Positions 43,292 to 56,530 of a DNA stretch of 64,000 bases are shown here, piece by piece. The stretch is taken from positions 3,271,001 through 3,335,000 of the forward strand of contig OZ014411.1 in assembly GCA_963965975.1 (NCBI GenBank). The letters run 5' to 3'. This DNA comes from Xestospongia bergquistia (Eukaryota > Porifera > Demospongiae > Haplosclerida > Petrosiidae). Under the pieces are notes generated by a model. The model worked only from the letters and a program-made list of their open reading frames with translations, was not told the origin of the DNA and searched no databases. A program made the position numbers and the translations under genes. The number at the start of each line of letters is the position of its first letter. Position 1 is the stretch's first letter.

Positions 43292-46200
43292 CTACATATC
43301 AATAAAAAAATCAAATATCAAAGACTCTCTTTTGTTAATTACCCGTGGTGGAGAAAACATTTCAACTGATTTATCATCTGTTGACTCTTCAGGAAGAGGT
43401 TGATGTTTAGTTGGACATGATATTATCTTCAGACGACATTTTGTCTTGATTAACAAATATACATGAACAAATATTATTCCTATAAATGAAGCCAAAGCCA
43501 AAGATATAGACACTATGCTAACAGTAGATGTGATTGCTAAATTAAAATCATTACTTATTGGATTAATTGTGCTCATTAATCCTAAATTAATAAAATAGAA
43601 GAATTCCAATGCTGTCAGTCTACAATCTCGATATACACCATTTCCAGCTATTAAAAGAAATCCTACCCCTATCATTATAATGTAATTATTTAAAATGACT
43701 AATGAACCTGTAGTATAGGAAAAGACAGCAGTTATGATGATACGAGCGACAAGTAAAAGACCTGGCCAAAATCTAAAGTAATCCTTGAATGGACCACCAA
43801 AAGCATCAATGAATGGTTTAAGTTTGACCACAGGATCTCTGGAACCTCTACAGTATTTACCACTGTAACGTTGTAACCATTGACTACAAAATATCAAGCC
43901 AGTCAACAAAAATCCAAGTAAAAGAAAAAACAATGATACAGTAAGAAGTGGGATGTGTTTACTACTAAGATAGTTTATATTTCCGTCTACACTCCAAACA
44001 TTCCATTTATGTTGGCCACAATTTACTTTTGTCATCATTAAAACACTTGTAATGTTACGCATAATTTTAGAGTACGACATAAGAATTAGTGTAGCTAATA
44101 CTGGTACTGCATTATTTCCACATAATCTAGAAAGCCTTCCAGAGTAATGACAACCAATAATGATTCCTCCAATTAGTAGCCAAATGTACAATGGAAAAAC
44201 AAATTGAAGCCATGTTTTCAAATAACCATCTAATCCATTAAAGAAACACGTTTCAATTCCAAGATCAAGATTGAGCCAGGCAACAAACTGAGTCAACACA
44301 GGTACATCCCCATCAGGAAAAAAGACGGTTTCGTTCAATTTAACAATGTTGATATAAAAGAGTAAACCATTGATTGTCCCCATTGATACTGTCATGTTGA
44401 ATATCAAAAGAAATAGCACCACTGCTATTCCAGCTAAAATAAAAGTAAGAATCATTGTTAAATAAACATTACTGCAAATTTCATATTTATTTGATCCTAA
44501 CAGTACACTCAATCCTTCTTTGCACTTTCCACAAAGAATACCTGATCTATTATACATACATTGAAGATCAGAGTTGTTCAGACTAAGGGACACAACAGAG
44601 GAATTACAAAAATGCAAAGGACAGTTAGCAAGCGCCATGATGCATTCATATTCTTGATGATATGATAACCAGTTATTTCCAGATCTCCTAATCGGATATG
44701 GCATCCAAGATACATTGCATTGTGGTTTAAGGCTATTGATGACATCATCACAGCGACATTCACCAGATAAATTGTAAAATTGAAGACCAAGTGGACAAGG
44801 TAAAAATTTAATGCTAACTTTGAGTTCTGATCCATTTAGTTGAGGGGTCCCACTACTTCGTAAAGTGATCAAGCTAATATGCGATACATAGATTCCTTTC
44901 AGGATATATGTAAAATTCCTACAAGAACTTTTAGTGTTTTGATTGTCTTCATTAAGTGTTATATCAATTCCATCACTTTCAGTTAATAATACTCCAGGGC
45001 TGGTACTATTACACATTCCAACAGTAACAAGTGAAAGAGTGATGGCATCACCAGGATATACCTCCTTCAAAAGAATCCTCTTGTTACAATCAATATAGCC
45101 ATCATCATCACAGCTACAAACACCAATTGGTTTTGATGATAAATGAGAGTAATAAAGTGATTTTGTCAAGCATCCATAAAAAATATCACTAATAGTGCAT
45201 TTAAAAACATCAATAAAGTTTGGTTTCCAAATGGAATAATCTCTTTGAATAAAAGTAAAATAGAAATTTCCACCAAAAATATCTTTTCCAGCAATCATAG
45301 CACTATTCTTAGAAAAGTTGGCATTAAAGTAACTAAATGTACAATATTGGACAATGTCTGGAAGCTTGAAAATACCAACTGGCTTAATGAAATCTGCATT
45401 TGAATAAATAGCACCACCATACTGTTGAGCAGAGTTATTAATGACGAAAACTGTAACTGATGATGTCATAACAGTAGCAGCATCAGCATATATACCTCCA
45501 CCATTACTTGGAGATTTGTTGCTAGCTATAACACTGGATGATTTGGTAAAGTTTACTAGACATCTTTTAACGAATAGACCTGTTGTGTTATTGTTAGTAA
45601 TACGAACATTAGTAAGATGTACTGTTTGTCCACTTGTATCACAAACTAATTTGATGGCTCCAAAGGCATTGCTAAGTTTTGAACTTACAAAGTGGCTATT
45701 TGTTGTATTTGTGACAGTGACATTAGTTATATTAACATGACCATCACTTGTAATAAACACAGCCCCTGCACTAATATCAGAATTATTAGTAAAAACTGTG
45801 CTTTGTATAGTCAAATTTGGAGGTGTAAAAACTCTACCACTGACCATGTAAACACATAGGCCACCACCTCTTCTATCATTCCCTGCGTTATATAATAGTT
45901 TGGAATGACTTATTTTAACATCCGAGTGTCCTTCAGTAAATATTGTTAGTCCACCTATAAAGCCATTGTTGTTATAAAATGTGACATTTTCTAAATTGAC
46001 ACTTTTGTTAGAATCATCATAAATACCCAAAAATGCTCCTCCTGTGTTGCTATATCCAGTATTTAATGAGAAATTCAATGCTTTCATTTTAATGTTTAAT
46101 CTACCATCTCTTTTTGTGTGTATTGTCAAGCCTCCAGTACCACCAATGTTGCTTAGAAAAAGACTATGTTGTAAAATGATAGTTAATTCTATGTCACTTA

Positions 46201-49177
46201 TCTTTATCACTTCTGCTCCTCCTACAGATTTACCATAATTAGCATAAAATAGGCAACCATGAATGTCAATCGTAGTAGTGTTAAAAAGTGAGTTAATATT
46301 ATTTTGTCGTACAACTGCTAGCGCTCCAACTGTACTTCCTTTTCCCAAAGTAAAGTTAGACCACTTTATAGTAGATATACCAACAACATTTAGTAAAATT
46401 GCATTGCCAGAATATTTGTTGAAACCATTTTGACAAAAAGAACTATTGTCAAGATTAACATAGACTGCTGAGACTATAACTAACCCAAGGAGAATGTTAT
46501 TTTGCACCGACAGAGAATTGATATCAACACTATAAGATGTGTTAACAAAAACACCATGTCCACAATCTGCTATAGTTAAACCTTCAATATGTACTGATGT
46601 TGTGTTATATATGTTAATAGCAGTAGTTTTGTTATAAATGCATCTAATAATGACTGTTGACTGCATAACTGACCAATGAAAACCGTGCACCCACTGACCT
46701 TGTCCAATGAGGTTGACTTGTTTAGACTATTAATATGAAGGGAGCTGTTTTTATCTATCACATGTTCACCATTCAAAAAGATGAAGGTGACATTAGAGGG
46801 CAAAAGAATTTTATGATTGTAATAAGAAAGTTCATGACACTCTTTATCAGCAGGACAGCTTTTATTACCAGTAGAGGGTGTGACAAAGTAAGTAGGACTT
46901 GCATCACAGAGCAAAGCTAATATTATATGACATACCTAAGATAAAACATGAAAAAGCACAACATTTCATTGAGTACATCAATTAATAATATATAAAGTTG
47001 CATTTCATATGTACTATGTTTCTTACGATTTATTGCTTAAATATCTCAGTTGTGTCCTATTTAGTATTGAAGTACATTAAATTAATTATTATTTATTAAT
47101 TAATGGTTATTAGTACCAATTTATAAAGAAATCGTTAGACCACAATGATTTGGAAATGAACAATGAAAGTTTTAAGCTATTTGAATTTAATTGAGAAACT
47201 AAAGTCATTTAAATTTCAAAATGTTTATTAATATCCTCTAATAATAAGAGTTATAATAGCCACAATGTTATAACATTGTATACATGCTAATGGGACAGGC
47301 AGTCTTTTTGTATTTGGTCTATTTGTGATATGGAAACATATCAATGAGGGATATTGTAAAAGAAATCACCTAATTATGGTTTTCTATATTGATCACTGAA
47401 CAATGATAGGATATCAACAATTGCAGGACAATTAATGGTGCCTTGACTAGTTAAATCAACTAAGTCCCAGATCAGAACTTTACCAATTTGAATGGATAAT
47501 TATTATAGCAGAACATGTTATTTTAAATATACAATTACTAATTAAAACATTTACAATTAGGCAATAAGCACCAGTTGAGTGTTGACATCATGTTTATCGA
47601 CCCCATTAACGAGTAACGAACAAAAAGAAGAATAAACAATTCCAATGAAAAAATAATATCATATATTGTAGAAACAGTGTATAGTAAATGTCACAGGCTA
47701 CTAGCTATTGCTGTGCAAAAAAATACATATAACTCTTTGGACTGAATTAAAAGATCATTCTTGTCATGGAAAGACCAATTTTTATGAATTAAAATGGCTA
47801 GTTTCTTTATAAATGCCGCAGAGGGTGGCTAATAACGATATTATGACAACCTATCATTGTTGATCTGTTTCACGTGTGTTATAACGTGTCGTTCAAAAGA
47901 ATTCGGACACCTACGCGAAAGTTGCGTTATTTGAGTTTATTAAGTTAATTACAGCTACAAATGTGATGAATGAATACATAGTTTAAACCTTTTATTGTAC
48001 AGGTTGATGTAATAATTGCACTTTCTAGCCTTCTAAATACTGAAATCTTACTTTTGACTTGCACTAGCATGTCTTTTTCATTGACACAGATACATCCCTA
48101 CACCACCACACTAGCACCACATGCTCCATTGTGCTTTGTACATAATCCTCATTAAACATTTCTCATAGTCTACGTTGTATGCATGTTCGACCATCACTAT
48201 GGAAGCGCACTCTACTGATAATACAGCTTTTTTAGACATATACTCTGTCCAGTCTCTGTGATCCTTAATTTGCCCATTAGAGCCATTTTCGTTTGCCATT
48301 TAATCCGATATCTATCGCTTTCCTCTTCACTGTACTGGTAGCCATGACATTATCTTCTACCTTCTTCAAAGAGCTGCTGTCATGCAGCTTAGAATTTATC
48401 TTGTCATCTATTACTGACTTATTTCTCTTATATTACATTTACAGTACTCTTTGGTATAATTTTACCTGTTTTGATATAGCTCTATGTGTTAGTTTAAGTT
48501 GGTGTAAAGCTATAATTTGATCTCTCTTGAATAGGTTTTCCCTGTAAGTCAATGACCTTAAACAAGTTTACAGTCATTGCTCTAATTGCTCTTGTGTAAT
48601 TAGAAATTTTTGATAGACATAACTGAGCAACTTTAAGATGTTCTGTACATTGTCTAAGCATATTTAAGTATTATTTTGAATGATAGTGTCTGAACTCTTT
48701 TGAGCACCATTGAATAAAATACCAACTCATGATTTAAAAAGAATATTTCTCATGTGCTATATATTTTATGGAAAGATAGTGACATACATAATATCAGAGA
48801 TGGTATCAACAATCACTGCACTGGCCTAGTTAATGATATTAATAATAATATCAATCAATTGTACATTTAAAGGCACTTCCAATGCAAAATATTCAAAGCA
48901 ATTGGTTGCTTTAGACCATTCCTAAAGACACAATCTATAACTGTGCGTGGGCTGTTTATAAAACTTTGACGCAAATAACAGATCTACATACGATGCTGTT
49001 AAATGTCTCTTAGATATATATGACAAGGAAAGAGGCAGAATGCAACTCAAAAAATTACATGATCTACTTGTATGGATAAATACAAACGTATTGTCTAGTA
49101 TTAATATCTAAAGACAAAACATTAAATTGTATGAAATAAACAAGTATACTCACCAAAATAATGTTCATAGAAGACAT
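43292..49177 (-). CDS. Beta-helix plus multi-pass membrane surface protein
   Basis: Exon 1 codes MSSMNIIL or MNIIL (49154-49177) and ends TTTTG|GTGAGT. Exon 2 (43292-46935) follows TTATCTTAG and continues the signal peptide with VCHIILALLCDAS. A one-base deletion near 46712 (expected ...NLIGQGQWVHGF) shifts frame; the long frame then runs 1132 codons. Residues about 20-480 are short repeats rich in N, G, V and T (for example NTGGAFLGIYDDS, GGGIYADAATVMTS), typical of a right-handed parallel beta-helix with many N-glycosylation sites. A Cys-rich region follows (GECRCDD, GILCGKCKEGLSVLLG). Then come about eight or nine membrane helices (GTINGLLFYINIV, LNLDLGIETCF, WLQFVFPLYIW, AVPVLATLILMSYSK) and a hydrophilic tail. 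Similar proteins are abundant in sponges as I recall. The function is unknown; a surface receptor or adhesion role is inferred. Confidence 0.82.
46936..49153 (-). other. Intron 1 of the beta-helix gene
   Basis: A 2.2-kb intron between the tiny leader exon and the main exon. It contains a Tc1 relic (47887-48710) and is otherwise AT-rich with no gene. 47820-47940 is relatively CG-rich because of the Tc1 terminal region. Confidence 0.6.
47887..48710 (-). mobile_element. Tc1/mariner relic in the intron
   Basis: Terminal repeats: left TCGTTCAAAAGAATTCGGAC at about 47890, right decayed GTGTCTGAACTCTTTTGAGC at about 48688. Minus-strand coding traces are an HTH (RDQIIALHQLK, HRAISKQVKL near 48460-48530). 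Nearer the left end KHNGACGASVVV-stop-GC (about 48085-48130) resembles the HGGGSVMVWGC block of Tc1 transposases. It is only about 0.8 kb, so internally deleted. The block-1 deletion breakpoint falls inside it. Confidence 0.6.
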
Positions 49178-49303
49178 AATTCTGCGTGCTCACCAATCAG
49201 TCAAGACAGGAAGACTTGAGAATTAAATTAAACACAAACGGATGTACCTTCAAGGAAATAGACCACAAAGAAAACATATAAATTGGTCATAGCATCAGTG
49301 TAG

Positions 49304-49374
<71 letters not shown>

Positions 49375-50924
49375 AATGATTGAGACAAAATGACTGTTGC
49401 TGTGCAATTTTTAATAGTTAATTCGATAATTAATAGCCAGTAATTAATACTAAAGTTCTCTTCTAATAGAGAAAGCCTATCAAGTAACATTTGCTACATT
49501 GATTACATGTATTATTACATAAAGACTACTGTATAAACAAAGCCATTCAGTTACTATTATTAAAGACTATTAAATGCTCTCAAGCAAACCACATTACAGC
49601 TGTCTAATGTCACATAATTTAATAGTTAGTATAATTGTAAATCTTCAAGCCAGATAGTTATGTCAAGGCTGACTACTTGTGTATACAATAAAACCATAAA
49701 GAATAATATTTTTATTTTTATTGAAATTAAGTTGTTACCTGTAATTATAGTTGGATGCTGCAATCTGTATAGGACTTTCCTTCAAAATGAGTTTGCCCTT
49801 GGATAAAGCTATAATGTTTGTTACTGTAAGCAAGGGTGAAGAACTGATGAAATGTGATATAGTGTGATAAGCACAAAAAAACGACTATAGAAAAAGATAC
49901 TGAGTCAAAAGAATAAGATGATCAAAAACAAAACAGTACAACACATTAGTACAAGTAACATCTGTTAAAGTTAGAGCTTTCTCATATAAAATACAGCTGT
50001 TGTGGGTTTAGGCATTTCAAACTTCCTGGCTTTTTGTCATTGTCTTAAAATTCTCATCAATTAAGTCAAGTAGTACATCTTTTGTGAGAGAATTTGCATC
50101 TCTGGTATATATTTTCTATCAAGACAAGGCACACACCTATAGAGATAATTCACTTTAGAGAGCTCTTCTATCATATCAGTAGCTGAGAACCATATTCCAC
50201 TACAGTGAATTATATTTGGTGAGCTAAATAATTGTTATAAACTAAGTATAAGTTTAAAGAATAGTTTCAAAGAACTGTGTAAGGACAGTGCCTATAAGTC
50301 ATTTTATGTAAATATATATTATGAAAGGTAAGTCAGTTCATTTCCTGTAAGTATGAGCATACTCCATTAATTGACTATATGTGACCGGATTTGCGAAAAG
50401 GGACCACTTCTGTCAAAAACAAAAATTTCAGTATGGACAGAAAAAGTGATGGTTCAATATTTTGGAGAATTTGAGTTAAACCAAAAAACGAAGAGAATAG
50501 TTCCTGACAGTAATTGACATAATTTCGTAAGTACATTTACATAATGCGGCATCACCAAAAACACCTTTTATGAATAATATAAATAATATATAATTAAATT
50601 TATTGTGCTCGTCACTCATCCATTTTTAATCATAATCTCATAACTAAATATTAGAACTTCCAAATATAGTCATGAGCAAAATTCCTGTGGCTTGTCTGTT
50701 GCTTATGAATGGCAACTTATGAATGGCAATTGCATGCTCTTTGTGAGGCTATGGGTTCCTGGCCATGCTTAATGTTTCCATGCTTTACCAATTCTACTAC
50801 TTGAACTGACTAACAAGAATTTTTACATATATTAAATCTTTATTATTATAGCTGTATTTTAAATATAGAAAAGTCATTTAAAAAATCAAATGACTACCAA
50901 ACGCTAAAATGTAAAAGCATATTT
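49178..50924. repeat. Duplicated intergenic region (block 2)
   Basis: Colinear with 12388-14324. It contains a long (TA)n run at 49303-49371, where block 1 has only a short AT run, and a decayed SP-7TM upstream block at 50645-50830. The first part should include the promoter of the beta-helix gene; no TATA box can be assigned in this composition. Confidence 0.55.
49303..49371. repeat. (TA)n microsatellite
   Basis: About 66 bp of uninterrupted TA repeats just upstream of the beta-helix leader exon. The spurious YIYIYI reading frame over it is not coding. Confidence 0.97.
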
Positions 50925-51905
50925 CTTCATAGCTCTCGTTTCCAACACATAGTCATGTCTTTGCTGTTTATATGTAGTTAATTTCTTCATTAAGCCTGCC
51001 ACAAAGCTTAAGTTTTGACTAGTAGTAGCCTGGTATCATCATTTTCTTTTATAGAAATGCCTATTATTTAAATCCTTACGTTTGAGACTTAGTTGTCAAC
51101 AGTATATTTGATTCTTAGACTTTGCACTTTATGAGGATTGTTTTGGTTTTAACTTCATCAAATAACACTTCCTTTCTTATAAAGATAAATATCATCATTC
51201 ACTGAGACATTACAGCCATTTCTCTATCTTTTGTCTAGATGAGAGCAACTTTGGACTTTGGAGACTGCAAGGATAATTCTGCAGCCGTGTCTCTTATTTT
51301 TTTCTGATTAGGTCTTACTTCCCTAATGGCATAACTTTCGTAGTTTTAGTTAGCTTTCTATATATACTCTTCCCTATCTAGAGTTCCTAGTACTTCAACA
51401 ACAAGCTCATAATGAATTTGAAAAAAATAATTGTTATAATTTATACCAAGACTGGATTAAAAGATGTGGATTATTCTTTAACTATAACCTAATGTATTAT
51501 AAATCCTATATTTCTTTTTCTGTAGATAGCATAATTGATTGTTCTATTATGAAACACAAATGAACAAAGACATCCTTAAAGAATAAACAGAAAGAGAGTC
51601 AACATGAACAATGGAACATTCTTGAAGTTAAAATTAAAGTTACACCAATAAAATATTTGAGTAAAATTAACCAGTTCCACCCTTTAATACTTTTACATTT
51701 TTATCATTACTTTGAGAACAATTCTATCAGGTATCTTTCCTCCAACAAATGTACAATGTACAAATTCTCCTCCCTAATTCTTATTTTTTCTTTGCAAATG
51801 AAGTTCATCATCATATGTCATCAAATGTCAAAATTCTTCTTTGATTCTCTTTATAAGTTTGACATTTTTGACATTGACATTTTTTTCTACATTTTGCACT
51901 TGAAA
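50925..51905 (-). repeat. Fragments X1 and X2 and linking flank (block 2)
   Basis: Colinear with 14410-15405. 50925-51020 is X1. 51540-51905 is X2 with stops (the block-1 copy at 15019-15405 is still open). 51300-51330 preserves the empty target site of the pogo-like element. Confidence 0.55.
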
Positions 51906-53815
51906 TAACAAGAGTTTGAACACATGCTACAATTAGGAATCATCAGACCATCTTGTAGCAATTGGTCTTCTCCTCTCCACGTGGTACCTAAAAAGACACC
52001 AGATGATTGGCGTCCATATGGAGACTATCAGGCCCTCAACTGTGTAACAATCAGAACTACAGGACTTTGAATTTCTCAGACTAGTTAATTTTTACCACAG
52101 ATTCATTCCAAAGTGTGCACACATTCTGAAACCACTCATCAATTTACTATCTTCAAACTCTAAAAGTTTGGAACGGACACATACAGATAATGAATCATTT
52201 CTCCTTATCCAAGATACTCTTGCCAATGTCTCTCTCTTGTTTCATCGAAAGGCAGATGCTCCACTGAATATCATGACAGATGCTTATGATTCTGCTCTTG
52301 GAGCAGTATTTCAACAATTTGTCGACAACACCTGACAACATTTTCCTATTTCTCACGTAAACTCAAACCAGCCGAAACTCGTTACAGCACCTACAATCGA
52401 GAACTCCTTGCTATTTATTTGTCCATCAAACATTTTCAACATTTTGTTAAAGGACGCAAATTTTATGTCATTACTGACCATAAACCACTTACTTATTCTC
52501 TTTTCTCTAATTCCAACAGGTACTCTCCCTGTCAAGTCAGACACCTCGACTTCATTTCACAGTTCACCACAGATATCAGATATGTCAATGACACTGACAA
52601 CCCAGTAGCTGATGCCCTCTCCCGTATTAACATTCAGGAAGTGAATCAACTTCCTCCCATTTTTGACGCAATGGCTACCGCTCAAGTAACTTATGTTGAA
52701 CTACAGAAGTTACGGTTGTCACCTACCTCCTCTCTGAAACTGAAGGACATACCAATTCAAGGTACAGATGTCAATTTAGTTTGCGACAATTCCAGAGATG
52801 TGCCACGGCAATATGTTCCTCCAAATTTTCGCTATCCAGTATTTGAAAAGCTACATTCTCTATTGCATCCTGGTGTTTGAGCCGCAAAACGACTCATCAC
52901 TTGACATTACATATGACCAAGCATTAATCCAGATGTCTGAAAATGGACTCATTGCTCTCTTTCGTGTCAACGCTCAAAGATTCACAAACACACAGTTACT
53001 CCACTCTCTACCTTTGCCGCTCCTGATGTTTGCTTTGATGACATATATATTGATCTAGTTGGTCCATTCCCTCCATCAAATTGTTACAGTTACATCCTTA
53101 CCAGTATTGATTGTTTCACTCGTTGGGTAGAAGCCATCCCAATAATAGACATAACTGCCCAAACTGTTGCTCATGCTTTTATCAGTGGTTGGATTTCAAG
53201 ATTTGGAATTCTATAAACAATCACTACTGACTGTGGAAGTCAATTTGAATCTGGACTTTGGAAACAACTCATGGAATTGCTCAGAACATCTCGTATTCAT
53301 ACAATTTTGTATCACCCAATTGCTAATTTATTAGCTGAAAGATTCCATTGTCAACTCAAAGCAACACTCAAATCACAACTTCACCCTGATCATTAGACAA
53401 ATAGCCTACTTGTGATCCTGCTTGGTATCAGAACCACACTCAAACAAGACCTCGGATGTAGACCGGCAGAGTTAGTTTATGGCACCACTCTATGTTTACC
53501 AGGTGCATTTTTCACCCGAACCTTTTTCCCATCCACTATGGACATTATAGATTATATACAAGCAGCTTGAATCTTCAATGCAGAGACTTCTTGCAGTACC
53601 ACCTTTTCAAAGTCACAACCAACTTGTACATATAGCCTCAGATCTCTTCACATTGACTCATGTTTTCATTCGATGTCAAGCAGTTCGAAAACCACTACAA
53701 CCACCTTACAAAATGGCCCTTACAGAGTTATCAACTGTACAAAGAAACACTTCACTGTGGATGTTAATGGTAGACAGGAAGTAGTTTCAGTGGATCGTTT
53801 AAAACATGTGAGTTA
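51906..53815 (+). mobile_element. Decayed gypsy pol relic (block 2)
   Basis: Duplicate of 15406-17293. Better preserved parts are RNase H and connection (SIKHFQHFVKGRKFYVITDHK, about 52419-52490, and DNPVADALSRIN near 52600) and integrase ([19 protein letters not shown] near 53040; GSQFESGLW near 53240; LKATLKSQLHPD near 53360). The tail shows VFIRCQAVRKPLQPPY and SVDRLKH. Multiple stops and frameshifts are present and no LTRs are recognised. Confidence 0.8.
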
Positions 53816-54058
53816 TATAGGTACTTCAGAGTAATAATAGACCATATAGTGTAACTAATGTCATTCGAGCATTAGCCATGTGCTCCTTGGCTAGTTAAGT
53901 AGGTGCTCATTCTTTCACCAGTTCATGAAATGGGTTAGGAACTGCATTCATTGTATGAATTACTTCTATTTGGTATTGGACACTAATCAACTACCACTAT
54001 ATCAATTGGAAAGTTTGTAGATTCTAGCAAAAGTTGATGTATCACAAAATCACATGTT

Positions 54059-54313
54059 ATGGCTCTCCACACGAGCCATCCTGATCAATGCTATCTTGAT
54101 AGGATAGAATATTTTGCCAAAGAGGATGTCAAAAATAATCATTGTGTAGTAATGATTCATCATTTACAATTAACACAGTTTGGCTTGCTTGCCTGCGTTT
54201 TTATATGGAAGACTCCTGTAAATTATGGTTTGAAGGACCAACACGAATTTGGTTCATTTGACTGTCATTTTATCAAGCAGTCATCTATTAAGAGTCGCAT
54301 TGCCTACTGTTAA
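54059..54313 (+). other. Conserved 84-codon ORF, block-2 copy
   Basis: Counterpart of 17516-17770. It reads RIEYFAKEDVKNNHCVVMI, then FIWKTPVNYGLKDQHEFGSF and DCHFIKQSSIKSRIAYC to the same stop. No indel is seen between the copies in the shared frame. Product not recognised. Confidence 0.4.
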
Positions 54314-55434
54314 ACCAATATGGACTTTGCAGACCAGTAAACTTATTTTATTGTATCTGTATTATTTGATCTAATTTTTTGAACTAAAATTCAGTGTTAT
54401 TATTTTTTGACAGCAAATGTTTTTATTGTATCTGTATTATCTAATTTCGGAAACTAAAATTCAGTGATATTAATTTTTAAAGTTTAATTCAGTATAGTAA
54501 TTAAATATAAATGAGCCTCACAAGTATGCCTTTTGTAAACTATGAATACCTGGTAAATTCATGTAAATGCATTGCACGTATGAAGTTTACACACTTCATA
54601 TACTAATGAAAACTAGCTGTGTCAGTACACTATATGTAAATTAAATGTAAACCTTAAGTATTATATGTAGTACATAAACTATTGATGGTAAATCTATGTA
54701 AATGTTGTGTAAACTTGGAGTTTACATATTTTGTACACTGATGCTTACTACTGCATTTGTAGCTGTGATAGAATACTTAGGCATTATTTATATTTGTAAT
54801 TATGACAAATATTTTTAAATATCTTATAAAAAAATTTTGCCCCAAATTAACCAAAGTCTATGAGATGACTTTGTGTATTAGATAGTCTTTTAACTTTTTA
54901 CACATGGAACCATTTGCAATTAACTGTAGCAACTACAGCCAGAATCAAAATGAAAGACTATATATATATATATGAAATAACAAGAGCCTCATTTCAGTGA
55001 TTTATATATATTGTAATAAGATATCATTATAGATATGTGTGTGTGTGTTTATGTACAAATATATATCCTACATATTTATTTGATATTTGATTTTTTATGT
55101 AGTAGTATTCATGCATATTAAATAATGTACATTTCATAGTGCCTTTTATGTGTCATATACAGCTACATTGTACACATAATAGTAATAATAGCATAATCTA
55201 TTAACTTTATATAAATGCATAATTATTTTAAGTTTGTACTCCATAATGATATTAATTGAATATGTACATGTATTTTATAATATATATACAATATTTTATC
55301 CTACGCAATTTTTTGTCCCAGGACCAAAAATTGCTTGTTTTTTTTTTTTATCCCACCATGCAATTTTGAAATGATGCCAAAAAATGGCTAAGTTTGTTTT
55401 AAATTAATTTTGGTGTTTTTTTTTTATATCAACA
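54314..55434. repeat. Duplicated intergenic region with Ginger scar
   Basis: Colinear with 17771-18426 and then 20990-21479. At 54973-55003 a 31-bp piece TGAAATAACAAGAGCCTCAT plus TTCAGTGATTT, flanked by TATATA, is identical to part of the terminal repeat of the Ginger-like element in block 1. No gene is seen. Confidence 0.65.
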
Positions 55435-55830
55435 CATGTTGGTTGCTACCTGTAATAAATGTCAGAGGATGAACAAAAACCCAATTGTCACTAACAATCA
55501 GCTTCATACCAAATCAGTAAATTCTCCATGGCACCAAATTCAATTGACTTTGTCAGTCTAATGTCTCCAACGTCTAGAAATGGGAACGGTTTTATTCTCA
55601 CTGTGTCAGATTATTTTACAAAATGGGTGGAGGCCATTCCCTTCCCTAGCAAATGTACCTATTATGTCACTGAAACTTTATTCAAAGTAATGATCATTAT
55701 TGAATAAAATTATAGAACAATATTCATATAATTCACATTTGCCACAGATTTTTATGAAAATGGGTCTTTCTAAATTGTTGACATACAAGTGACCAAGGCT
55801 GAGAGTTTAGATGCCAACTCGAAATTCAAA
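55435..55830 (+). pseudogene. Gypsy-type integrase fragment (block 2)
   Basis: Duplicate of 21480-21862: LHTKSVNSPWHQ-like, MSPTSRNGNGFILTVSDYFT and KWVEAIPFPSKCTYYVTETL, then the same ~60-bp intron-like gap ending TTGCCACAG and an IFMKMGLSK-like segment. Stops are present. Confidence 0.6.
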
Positions 55831-56530
55831 GTTTATATATTACAGTTTTTGTAATATAGTAACAATATCAGCCCTCTAACATAGACAAAATAAAAATATA
55901 TGGTAACTTAAAATATTATATAAAATATAAGTAGTTTTATTTATAAGACAAGAATGTAGCAACCCATTTAGTCTCCTGGAATGTAATATAGCAAACTATT
56001 TTTATCCTAGGATAAAATATTTTAAACCATTTTTTATCCTAGGATAAAATGTTGCAAACCATTTATTTTCCTAGGATAAAATATTGCAAGCCAATATTTT
56101 TTGTCCTACGATAATTTGGTAGGACAGAATCGTGCAGTAATATTTTATCCGGTCTGACAAATTTTTTGTAGGATAATAAATGTCATGACATTACTTTTTC
56201 ATAGTGACTTTTATGGGCCATACAGCTACATTGTACATATATAATTAGCACAATCTATTAACTTTGTATAAATGCATAGTTATTTTAAGTTTGTAATCCA
56301 TAATTATATTAATTGTATATATATTGTGTATTTGATAATGTTAGTATATTGTTATAATATGTTATTTTGTTAAAATAAAAAAAAATTATAAGAAACATCC
56401 CAAAAAATTTTTGAAGCAGCACAAAAAAAGGAATGCTTGAGCAAAATATTCAGTTAAAAACATAATACATTTTTATAAATTTATATACTATATATATATA
56501 TATTCAAACAAGTTTGCAAACTTTTTCACT
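55831..56530. repeat. 3' flank of copy F with palindrome-rich stretch
   Basis: No gene is seen. 55960-56170 repeats the TTATCCTAGGATAAAAT motifs seen at 21960-22205. 56200-56530 is the inverted SP-7TM 3' flank. Confidence 0.55.

Noticed and set aside
44578-44835. 85-codon frame on the minus strand
   Set aside because: Shadow frame inside the Cys-rich part of the beta-helix gene.
48111-48299. 62-codon ORF (MANENGSNGQ) as a gene in the intron
   Set aside because: It overlaps the minus-strand Tc1 relic, whose conserved block reads in another frame, and has no independent support.
49287-49490. 67-codon frame with YIYIYIYI
   Set aside because: It is the translation of a (TA)n microsatellite.
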